From the NCBI GenBank assembly GCA_021740645.1, contig JAIOZL010000021.1, forward strand, positions 1 through 64,000: 64,000 bases of DNA, written 5' to 3'. Position numbers and translations under genes: made by a program. This DNA comes from Bacteroidales bacterium (lineage in GTDB: Bacteria > Bacteroidota > Bacteroidia > Bacteroidales > JAADJA01). The stretch's first letter is position 1, and every line of letters begins with the position of its first letter. This document shows positions 54,846 to 62,389 of this stretch, piece by piece. The notes beneath the pieces are model-generated. The model worked only from the letters and a program-made list of their open reading frames with translations. It was not told the origin of the DNA and did not search any database.

Positions 54846-54921
54846 CCAGTATATTTTAACACCCAGCACTAAAGGGCTGGGTAACTCATTGTTCTTTTAT
54901 AGCTTTAAGCTATAATACTGG
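54846..54921. repeat. 76-base structured inverted-repeat element
   Basis: An outer 7-bp stem (CCAGTAT 54846-54852 with ATACTGG 54915-54921) encloses two perfect hairpins: ACCCAGC (54861-54867) with GCTGGGT (54876-54882), and TATAGCTT (54898-54905) with AAGCTATA (54907-54914). It fills the middle of the 343-base gap 54690-55032, which has no gene. The rest of that gap is AT-rich, with a weak CTGCC/GGCAG pair at 54776-54799. Confidence 0.45.
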
Positions 54922-54965
54922 TATACAATCTTCTAATCCACAGCAAAATCCCATAACTTCAACCT

Positions 54966-54997
54966 TTTGCATTTTTAACAGTAAGGTTGTATCTTTA
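54966..54997 (+). promoter_or_regulatory. probable promoter of the redox-glycosyltransferase operon
   Basis: TTTG (54966-54969), a 20-base spacer and TATCTTTA (54990-54997; one mismatch to TAnnTTTG) precede the start at 55033. The expected leader is about 30 bases. Confidence 0.45.
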
Positions 54998-55032
54998 GCT
55001 ACGACTAAGCACCAGAATTCACATTTAAAGAA

Positions 55033-56316
55033 ATGAAGCAGGTTATCATCATAGGAAATGGTATTTCAGGAATCACAGCAGCACGACACATTCGCAAATT
55101 GAGTGATATGCCAATTACTGTTATCTCATCAGAATCTGATCACTTTTTTTCGCGAACGGCCCTAATGTATATCTATATGGGGCATATGAAATATGAGCAC
55201 ACCAAACCCTATGAAGACTGGTTTTGGGAAAAGAATAAAATTAAGCTTGTAAATGCCCCTGTAGAAGCAGTTAATACTAAGGATAAGATCCTTTCAATTA
55301 AGGAAGGTAATACCCTGAAGTACGATATACTGATTATTGCCAGTGGTTCGAAACCCAATAAATTTGGCTGGCCCGGTCAGGATATAAAAGGGGTATCCGG
55401 CATGTATTCGATGCAGGACCTCCAGCAGATTGAAAAATATACTGCTGGAATTAAAAGGGGAGTTATTGTCGGAGGAGGATTGATCGGTATTGAATTGGCC
55501 GAAATGCTTCACTCACGCAATATTGCAGTGAGCTTCCTGGTCAGAGAAAAAAGCTTTTGGGATATGGTGTTGCCTGTTGACGAATCTGAAATGGTAAATC
55601 GGGAGATTCGTTCCAATAAAATTGACTTGCAACTAGACACAGAACTTAAAGAAATCCTTGCCGATGAAAATGGCAGGGTAAAAGCTATCGTAACTGCTTC
55701 AGGAGAAAAAATCGAATGCCAGTTTGTGGGCCTTACCGTGGGTGTGAGTCCAAACATAAATTTCATTAATGGTAGCGGAATAGAAACGGATCGGGGTATC
55801 CTTGTTAATGAATACCTCGAGACGAACATTACAGACGTGTATGCTATTGGTGATTGTGCACAACACCGCCAACCCCCGGGTGAGCGCAGACCTGTTGAAC
55901 AGGTTTGGTATACCGGAAGAATGATGGGTGAAACACTTGCCCAAAGCATTTGCGGATATAGAACAAAATACCAACCTGGTATATGGTTTAATTCAGCTAA
56001 GTTTTTCGACATAGAATACCAGACCTATGGATGGGTATGGAACAAACTCAGGCAAGATGAAGCCAGCCTCTATTGGGAAAATGGGAAGGGAAATAAATGC
56101 CTTAGGCTGGTTTATCATAAACAAAATAAAGCCTTGTTGGGGATTAATGTTTTCGGAATGCGCATCCGGCATGAGCTTGCTGAGAAATGGATAAAGGAAA
56201 AGAAGAATGTAAAAGAAGTAGTGGGTGATTTAAAAGCTGCCCGCTTTGATCCTGAATTTTATCCAATCCACGAAAAAGAAATTGAAAAGAAATTTAACTC
56301 CGAATTAGTTTTTTAG
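55033..56316 (+). CDS. NAD(P)H-dependent FAD oxidoreductase, rubredoxin-reductase/NirB-like
   Basis: This 427-residue cytosolic protein has two Rossmann folds: FAD site I-I-G-N-G-I-S-G-I at residues 6-14, the NAD(P)H site V-G-G-G-L-I-G-I-E-L-A near 150, and the second FAD motif D-V-Y-A-I-G-D-C-A near 282. The redox-active C-x4-C of glutathione-reductase-type enzymes is absent, so electrons likely go from NAD(P)H through FAD to an iron-sulfur or rubredoxin-like partner. The C-terminal 100 residues (W-F-N-S-A-K-F-F-D-I-E-Y...) are unlike CoA-disulfide reductases. Its stop is 1 base before the membrane Fe-S protein, which is the obvious partner. Confidence 0.85.
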   Translation: MKQVIIIGNGISGITAARHIRKLSDMPITVISSESDHFFSRTALMYIYMGHMKYEHTKPYEDWFWEKNKIKLVNAPVEAVNTKDKILSIKEGNTLKYDILIIASGSKPNKFGWPGQDIKGVSGMYSMQDLQQIEKYTAGIKRGVIVGGGLIGIELAEMLHSRNIAVSFLVREKSFWDMVLPVDESEMVNREIRSNKIDLQLDTELKEILADENGRVKAIVTASGEKIECQFVGLTVGVSPNINFINGSGIETDRGILVNEYLETNITDVYAIGDCAQHRQPPGERRPVEQVWYTGRMMGETLAQSICGYRTKYQPGIWFNSAKFFDIEYQTYGWVWNKLRQDEASLYWENGKGNKCLRLVYHKQNKALLGINVFGMRIRHELAEKWIKEKKNVKEVVGDLKAARFDPEFYPIHEKEIEKKFNSELVF

Positions 56317-56317
56317 T

Positions 56318-58138
56318 ATGAAAATGATCAAACAAATAGGTTCCGCTTTTATAATAATTGCCCTGGCTGTTTTCATTTCAACTTTGTTTTTAAATACCTA
56401 TCGCCTTACATCTGTAACAATCAGGCAATCGGGAATGAGTGCTGAGCAACAAGCTATTATATTAGAAAACACTGTTCAGCTTCGTGAAAAATCTTTATCC
56501 AAGTTTAAATTTATTAAGGAATTGAAGCTTCTGCTAAATTCCACCAATAATGAAATAATCGCAAAATATAGCATTGATGACGGGGAAATTGAAAAAATGG
56601 TAGCACAATTTGGGGGTGCCTATAAACTTTCTTACACAGCTGATAATGCAGTAACTATTTTCCAGGGGGATGATGTATCTGGCTTATTTAAGAAAAAAGG
56701 GGTAAAAGATTACACATTCTGGATGGAAGGTAAAACATATTCGACATCTGAGGAATTGAAGAATGAACTTTCCAATACTTTACTAGGATACAATAACAAT
56801 ATCGTTTACCTAAAGGGAATGGATGATTATAGTATAGGGAACTATACCCTGAATTTGACCCTGGCCTCGGGGAATGGCCTTTTATCAAATAATCTTGTTC
56901 TCTTCTTTTTCTTAACTTTTATTTTGGCTGTTATAGGTGCTTTGATGTTCATCATCCCCTCTTTTTTTAGTGGCAATCCGGGAATTAAAAACAATTATAT
57001 TTTCAAAAATCCTTTAAACAGCCGTGGTTGGTCAGGAATACTATTGGGTACTTTTCTCATCTTGTTTTACGTCTTCTTATACTTTTACCCGGTTTATATT
57101 GTGGAGTGGATTGATCTTTCGGGATTAGCAAGCAAAACGATATTTGGCAGGGCAACCAGCCAATGGTTTTTATATGGGTTTTTATATACCCTGTCTGTAA
57201 TGGTGATGGGAATCCGGTTTTTAACCAAATACAGGCATAATAAATACCAGCAATACCGGACATACTCAGTAATCTTTTTTCAAACCATTTTTGCTTTTAT
57301 ATTGCCACAAATTTTATTCGCCTTAAACCTTCCAGAAGTTGACCTGAAGAACATCTGGCCTCTGGATTACAGCTTTTTTTATGATTGGAGAATCCAGAGT
57401 TACCAGCAAGCAGGAGGGCTTGGGTTGGGCATGATGATATGGGGTATCGGGTTAATTGTTGTAGGCGTGCCTTTAGTAACCTATTTTTTTGGTAAAAGAT
57501 GGTATTGCTCATGGGTTTGCGGTTGCGGTGGCCTCGCCGAAACAGCAGGTGATCCATTCAGGCATTTATCCAGCAAAAAACTTTCCTCCTGGAAAATTGA
57601 ACGTATTCTTATCCATTCTGTTTTAGTTTTTGCAGTTGTGATGACAGTGTGGGTTTTATACACAACCCTATCAGGAAAAAGCTCGTTGATTGGTATAAGT
57701 TCCTATGAAGTGAGGAAAGTTTACGGGTTTATGATCAGTTCCGTGTTTGCTGGGGTAGTAGGCACAGGATTTTATCCGCTTATGGGCAACCGTGTATGGT
57801 GCCGCTTTGGATGTCCCTTAGCCGCCTACCTGGGAATGGTTCAAAAGTTTAAATCGAGGTTCAGGATCACAACCAACGGCGGACAGTGTATATCTTGTGG
57901 AAATTGTTCCACCCATTGTGAGATGGGTATAGATGTTAGATGGTACGCCCAGAGGGGTCAAAATATTATTCGCTCATCGTGCGTAGGATGTGGTGTTTGT
58001 GCAGCAGTTTGTCCAAGAGGTGTTTTGAAATTAGAAAATAAATCTGAAAAAGGAAGGTATAATGAGCCTCTATTATTAGGAAATGATGGAATTATTAACA
58101 TAAGGAAGGAACGTTTAACGAAAAAAACAGGATCATAA
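56318..58138 (+). CDS. NosR/NapH-like membrane protein with two 4Fe-4S clusters
   Basis: This 606-residue protein has an N-terminal helix (7-28), an extracytoplasmic domain of about 155 residues without an FMN-binding S-G-A-T motif, and about seven more helices. The cytosolic side has W-Y-C-S-W-V-C-G-C-G-G near residue 394 and C-R-F-G-C-P near 495, the loop cysteines of NosR/NapH/CcoG-type proteins. Two ferredoxin motifs follow (C-I-S-C-G-N-C-S-T-H-C near 523 and C-V-G-C-G-V-C-A-A-V-C-P near 555). It could move electrons from the preceding FAD enzyme across or into the membrane. No nos or nap genes are present, so the acceptor is unknown. It starts 1 base after the FAD gene. Confidence 0.8.
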   Translation: MKMIKQIGSAFIIIALAVFISTLFLNTYRLTSVTIRQSGMSAEQQAIILENTVQLREKSLSKFKFIKELKLLLNSTNNEIIAKYSIDDGEIEKMVAQFGGAYKLSYTADNAVTIFQGDDVSGLFKKKGVKDYTFWMEGKTYSTSEELKNELSNTLLGYNNNIVYLKGMDDYSIGNYTLNLTLASGNGLLSNNLVLFFFLTFILAVIGALMFIIPSFFSGNPGIKNNYIFKNPLNSRGWSGILLGTFLILFYVFLYFYPVYIVEWIDLSGLASKTIFGRATSQWFLYGFLYTLSVMVMGIRFLTKYRHNKYQQYRTYSVIFFQTIFAFILPQILFALNLPEVDLKNIWPLDYSFFYDWRIQSYQQAGGLGLGMMIWGIGLIVVGVPLVTYFFGKRWYCSWVCGCGGLAETAGDPFRHLSSKKLSSWKIERILIHSVLVFAVVMTVWVLYTTLSGKSSLIGISSYEVRKVYGFMISSVFAGVVGTGFYPLMGNRVWCRFGCPLAAYLGMVQKFKSRFRITTNGGQCISCGNCSTHCEMGIDVRWYAQRGQNIIRSSCVGCGVCAAVCPRGVLKLENKSEKGRYNEPLLLGNDGIINIRKERLTKKTGS

Positions 58139-58145
58139 AATATAA

Positions 58146-58853
58146 ATGAAAACCAGGATACATATATGGATAGTATTGCTAGCCGTGATGGGTTACAGCC
58201 AGTTATTGGCTAATGGAGAACCAACAGAACACATTAAAGAATATCATCTTAATGGCAATTTAAAAAGTGAAGGATGGGTTGTTGATAATTCTAAAAATGG
58301 GTACTGGAAATATTTTTATGAAAATGGCATGATCATTACCGAAGGTCATTACCAGGATGGCGAACTGGATGGATATTGGCGGGAGTATTGGCCGGATGGA
58401 TCCCATAAAACACTTGCCTATTTTAATAAAGGGAGTAAGGAAGAATTCTGGAAGTACTATTACCAAAATGGTAAGCTTGAAAAAGAAGGGCGATATAGTA
58501 AGGATAAAAAAACAGGTTGGTGGTTAAATTATTTTGATAGCGGCTTACTTGCATCGATTGGGCAATATGATAATGGGAAAAGAACCGATTACTGGAAATA
58601 TTACCAAATGGATGGCCAACTGATGGAAGAAGGTTATTGTATTAATGATAAGCGAACCGGTTGGTGGAGAGAATATGAAAATGGAACCCTGATCCAGGAA
58701 GGCAATTACCATAATAATGTGAAGGATGGATTTTGGATACACTATGAAGGTGGAAAGAAATACAGCGAAGGGGAATATACCAATGGCAGCAGAATTGGCA
58801 CATGGAAATATTATGATAAAAATGGATACATTTGTGAAATACTGGAATATTAG
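58146..58853 (+). CDS. exported MORN-variant repeat protein
   Basis: The 235-residue protein has a signal peptide (cleavage near L-L-A-N, residue 22) and about eight MORN-variant repeats of 22-24 residues, each with a G-x-W-x-x-Y-x-x-x-G pattern (for example D-G-Y-W-R-E-Y-W-P-D-G and N-G-Y-W-K-Y-F-Y-E-N-G). Databases often label such proteins YwqK family antitoxin, but there is no toxin here and the protein is exported. It may bind a surface or membrane ligand. It lies 7 bases after the Fe-S protein and 5 before a glycosyltransferase, placing it inside the six-gene run. Confidence 0.85.
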   Translation: MKTRIHIWIVLLAVMGYSQLLANGEPTEHIKEYHLNGNLKSEGWVVDNSKNGYWKYFYENGMIITEGHYQDGELDGYWREYWPDGSHKTLAYFNKGSKEEFWKYYYQNGKLEKEGRYSKDKKTGWWLNYFDSGLLASIGQYDNGKRTDYWKYYQMDGQLMEEGYCINDKRTGWWREYENGTLIQEGNYHNNVKDGFWIHYEGGKKYSEGEYTNGSRIGTWKYYDKNGYICEILEY

Positions 58854-58858
58854 GTTGA

Positions 58859-59545
58859 ATGAATATAGTTGATTTAGTTATTCCTGCTTATAATGAAGAG
58901 GGTTCAATAGCAAAAGTTGTCAGTGGAATTTCAAAAGAGGTTGTCAGAGAAATTGTAGTTATAAACAATAATTCATCAGATAATACTGCTGAAATTGCAA
59001 AAAGAGCAGGTGCAACTGTTTTGCAGGAGGTTCGCAGAGGTTATGGATGGGCATGTTTGAAAGGAATAGCCCATGTAGCAAATAAAGAAACACCTCCCGA
59101 CATCCTCGTTTTTATGGATGGGGATTATGCAGACTACCCGGAAGAGCTTCCAAATATCCTTCAACCTATATTAAAAGATGATATGGACTTAGTTATCGGA
59201 TCAAGAGCATTGGGGGTAAGGGAAAAAGGATCAATGACTATCCCGCAGGTTTTTGGGAACTGGCTTTCGACAAGCTTAATGAATTTGATTTATCGGTCAA
59301 AATTCACTGATTTAGGGCCTTTCAGGGCAATAAAACTGGACATGCTACTGGCTCTTGACATGCAGGATAAAACTTATGGCTGGACCATAGAAATGCAAAT
59401 TAAGGCGGTGAAACAAAAAATGAAATGCACCGAGGTGGCCGTAAATTATAGAAAACGAATCGGATTTTCGAAAGTCTCCGGTACGGTAAAAGGAACCCTG
59501 ATGGCTGGGGTTAAAATAATATATTTAATATTCAAATATTTTTAA
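58859..59545 (+). CDS. GT2 glycosyltransferase, dolichyl-/polyprenyl-phosphate sugar synthase-like
   Basis: The 228-residue GT-A protein starts V-D-L-V-I-P-A-Y-N-E-E-G-S-I, has V-V-I-N-N-N-S-S-D-N-T near residue 35 and the metal-binding region F-M-D-G-D-Y-A-D-Y-P-E near 87, and ends with S-G-T-V-K-G-T-L. This matches the DPM/UDP-glucose:polyprenyl-phosphate branch, which makes lipid-linked sugars in the cytosol. It has no C-terminal helices. It is 5 bases after the MORN gene and 1 base before the next GT2 gene. It could supply the donor for the membrane transferase two genes downstream. Confidence 0.88.
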   Translation: MNIVDLVIPAYNEEGSIAKVVSGISKEVVREIVVINNNSSDNTAEIAKRAGATVLQEVRRGYGWACLKGIAHVANKETPPDILVFMDGDYADYPEELPNILQPILKDDMDLVIGSRALGVREKGSMTIPQVFGNWLSTSLMNLIYRSKFTDLGPFRAIKLDMLLALDMQDKTYGWTIEMQIKAVKQKMKCTEVAVNYRKRIGFSKVSGTVKGTLMAGVKIIYLIFKYF

Positions 59546-59546
59546 A

Positions 59547-61013
59547 ATGGATTTGATCATTCTAGCAATTTATGGTAGTGCATTACTGTTGATTTTTGTC
59601 TACAGTGCGATGCAACTGATGCTTGTGATCAATTACAGACAAAGAAATAAAACATCTGAAATTCCTGAATTATTTAAGCCGGAAGGAAAATTTCCCTTTG
59701 TCACAATACAATTGCCGGTATTCAATGAATTGTATGTTGTGGAGCGACTTATTGAGGTAGTTTCAAAATTTAATTATCCGGTTGATCGCTTTGAGATCCA
59801 GGTATTGGACGACTCTACGGACGAAAGCCTTGAAATAGCACGCGGTAAGGTAGAAGAAATTAAACGCAAGGGAATTCAGATCGAATTGATTGAAAGGCCA
59901 GAAAGAATAGGGTTTAAAGCAGGAGCCCTTGATTACGGTTTAAAAAGGGCAAAAGGTGATTTCATCGCTATTTTTGATGCCGACTTTATACCTGATCCCG
60001 ATTTTCTACTAAAAACTATTCCTTACTTTGGGGATGAAAATATTGGTGTAGTGCAAACCCGCTGGGGACATATTAATAAAAACTATTCCCTGCTTACACG
60101 ATTGCAGGCTTTTGGATTAGATGCCCATTTTACCGTAGAACAAGGAGGAAGAAATGTAGCTGGGCATTTCATAAATTTTAATGGCACGGCTGGTGTATGG
60201 CGAAAGAAATGCATTGAAGATGCAGGAGGTTGGGAACATGATACCCTCACCGAAGACCTGGACTTGAGCTACCGGGCACAACTTAATGGCTGGAAATTTA
60301 AATTTCTTGAAGATGTAGTTACCCCTGCCGAACTCCCTGTGGTGATGAGTGCGTTAAAAAACCAGCAATTCAGATGGACGAAAGGTGGCGCTGAAAATTT
60401 TGTAAAGATGATCCCTCGAATACTTAGAAATAAAAAGGTATCAATTAAAACTAAGATTCATGGAATATTCCATTTGTTTAACAGTGCCATATTTTTATGT
60501 GTATTTGCCACCGCATTTTTTAGTGTCCCAATTTTATTTGTAAAACATAATAACCCACAATACGATCTGCTTTTTAATATCAGTAGCCTTTTTCTAATTT
60601 GCACCGCCATGCTGATGCTTTTTTACTGGACCTCTTTCCAGGAAAAAAGTAAAAATTTTTTAAAATCCATCAGCATATTTTTCTCCCGTTTTGTGATGTT
60701 TTTATCTACATCCATGGGATTGTCACTGCATAATTCAGTGGCAGTACTTGAGGGTTATTCAGGAAAAAAGAGTTCTTTTATCCGCACACCAAAGTTTAAT
60801 ATCGTTTCAAAATCAGATAAATGGAAAGGCAATGTTTACATCAGCAGAAATCTCAATCTGGTAACAGTTACTGAAGGTTTGCTTGCCCTCTATTTTTTAT
60901 TTGCCATTATAAGTTCGGTATTTCTGCAGGAATATGGGCTCCTCCCCTTCCATATTATGTTGTTCTGGGGTTTTGGATTTGTGTTTTGGTTAACTGTCCG
61001 GCAGGTGAGGTAA
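59547..61013 (+). CDS. membrane GT2 family processive-type glycosyltransferase
   Basis: This 488-residue protein has an N-terminal helix (4-27), a GT-A domain (50-290) and about four C-terminal helices. The motifs of cellulose-synthase-like enzymes are present: D-D-S-T-D near residue 90, the D-x-D in F-D-A-D-F near 143, T-E-D-L-D-L near 236 and Q-F-R-W near 274 (Q-x-x-R-W). It lacks a PilZ domain. Substrate may be a lipid acceptor or a growing glycan. It starts 1 base after the DPM-like gene. Similar enzymes make beta-glucans, mannans or glycosylceramides. Confidence 0.88.
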   Translation: MDLIILAIYGSALLLIFVYSAMQLMLVINYRQRNKTSEIPELFKPEGKFPFVTIQLPVFNELYVVERLIEVVSKFNYPVDRFEIQVLDDSTDESLEIARGKVEEIKRKGIQIELIERPERIGFKAGALDYGLKRAKGDFIAIFDADFIPDPDFLLKTIPYFGDENIGVVQTRWGHINKNYSLLTRLQAFGLDAHFTVEQGGRNVAGHFINFNGTAGVWRKKCIEDAGGWEHDTLTEDLDLSYRAQLNGWKFKFLEDVVTPAELPVVMSALKNQQFRWTKGGAENFVKMIPRILRNKKVSIKTKIHGIFHLFNSAIFLCVFATAFFSVPILFVKHNNPQYDLLFNISSLFLICTAMLMLFYWTSFQEKSKNFLKSISIFFSRFVMFLSTSMGLSLHNSVAVLEGYSGKKSSFIRTPKFNIVSKSDKWKGNVYISRNLNLVTVTEGLLALYFLFAIISSVFLQEYGLLPFHIMLFWGFGFVFWLTVRQVR

Positions 61014-61057
61014 TAAAATATTTTATCTTTGGATGGGAATAATTTCATTTATTTGTT

Positions 61058-62377
61058 ATGCGTCAGATTATCTCATACCTCGTCTTGTTAATCTCCATTC
61101 TATGGATTGGTTATGGGTTGGAACGCGACCAGTTTTATTCCTTAATACTATTTTATACAGCCGGATTCGCGGCATTTATGTTCATATATTATCAGTTCCA
61201 CAATAAAGTCGATATAAAAGCAGCCTTACAACTTTCCTATTTACTTCGAATCGTACTTTTATTTGCAATACCCAATTTATCCAACGATTTCTATCGTTTT
61301 ATCTGGGATGGCCGGATGAGTGTACTTGGTTTTAATCCTTTTACTGTTTTACCCAATGAATTTATTGGTACAGATAATTTGGCCCTTGTAGGGAATGATG
61401 CCCAGGAATTATTTGAGGGACAAGGGGTTTTATCTCCCGGGAATTATACCTGTTATCCTCCCGTCAATCAACTTTTTTTTATTATTCCTGCTTTTCTTTT
61501 CCCTCAAAATATTTACCTCAGTGTAATCCTGATGAGGGTCATGATCATTGGGGCGGAAATTGGGACTATTCAATATGGCAGAAAAATTCTGAAAAAGCTC
61601 CAGCTTCGTGAGTCAAATATCCTTTTATATGCTTTAAATCCTTTAGTGGTCATCGAACTGACTGGCAACCTGCATTTCGAGGCAGTGACTATTTTCTTCC
61701 TGTTAGTGGCCATATACTTTCTTTTATCTGACCGATGGTTAAAGAGTTCATTATTTATGATGCTTTCGGTTTCTGTTAAACTTATCCCGCTTATTTTCCT
61801 CCCTGTATTATTAAAGCATCTCGGACAAAGGAAGACATTATTTTATTCTCTAATTGTAATTTTAGGTAGTACATTATTATTCCTGCCGTTTTTTAACAGG
61901 GAGTTAATTGAAAACTTCCTAACGAGCATAGATTTATATTTCCGGAAATTTGAATTTAATGCCAGTATCTATTACTTGGTTCGTTGGATAGGCTACTATA
62001 CCCATGGATGGAATATCATTCAAAAAGCAGGGCCATTGCTTGCAATAGCTGTGTTTGTTTGGGTGATAATATTATCAGTTGTACCAAAAAATCAATTTCC
62101 AAAACAACTTATCAACTCTATGATGTTTGCCATCGCAACTTATTATTTCCTTTCTACTACAGTTCATCCATGGTATATTGCTGTACCCTTAATTCTATCT
62201 GTTTTTACCCCTTATCGGTTTGTGGTGATCTGGAGTTTTTTAGTGATCCTTAGTTATAATGCTTACCAGGGTGAAATTTACAGAGAAAACCTTTGGCTGA
62301 ATATTACAGAGTACGGGATGGTATTTGGCTTTATGATTGCTGAGCTCCTTTCATCCCGTAAAATAATTAAAACCTGA
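61058..62377 (+). CDS. GT-C type polytopic glycosyltransferase (mannosyltransferase-like)
   Basis: The 439-residue protein has about eleven or twelve membrane helices. The first outside loop has N-D-F-Y-R-F-I-W-D-G-R near residue 80, a D-x-Y-R-Y/F-x-W-D-G motif typical of the GT87/polyprenyl-phosphate-mannose-dependent transferases, followed by N-P-F. Such enzymes use lipid-phosphate sugars made by DPM-like synthases on the other side of the membrane. This fits the gene two places upstream. It is 44 bases after the GT2 gene and ends the six-gene run. Donor sugar unknown. Confidence 0.82.
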   Translation: MRQIISYLVLLISILWIGYGLERDQFYSLILFYTAGFAAFMFIYYQFHNKVDIKAALQLSYLLRIVLLFAIPNLSNDFYRFIWDGRMSVLGFNPFTVLPNEFIGTDNLALVGNDAQELFEGQGVLSPGNYTCYPPVNQLFFIIPAFLFPQNIYLSVILMRVMIIGAEIGTIQYGRKILKKLQLRESNILLYALNPLVVIELTGNLHFEAVTIFFLLVAIYFLLSDRWLKSSLFMMLSVSVKLIPLIFLPVLLKHLGQRKTLFYSLIVILGSTLLFLPFFNRELIENFLTSIDLYFRKFEFNASIYYLVRWIGYYTHGWNIIQKAGPLLAIAVFVWVIILSVVPKNQFPKQLINSMMFAIATYYFLSTTVHPWYIAVPLILSVFTPYRFVVIWSFLVILSYNAYQGEIYRENLWLNITEYGMVFGFMIAELLSSRKIIKT

Positions 62378-62389
62378 AGGTGTAACTTT

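Noticed and set aside
54846-54921. tRNA-like element of 76 bases with a 7-bp outer stem
   Set aside because: It has two internal arms rather than three, no T-arm GGTTCRA sequence and no plausible anticodon loop.
55509-56012. Minus-strand open frame of 167 codons
   Set aside because: It is fully antisense to the FAD oxidoreductase and has no recognisable domain.
58146-58853. YwqK-type antitoxin of a toxin-antitoxin pair
   Set aside because: The protein is exported and no toxin gene is adjacent; the label comes only from MORN-repeat similarity.
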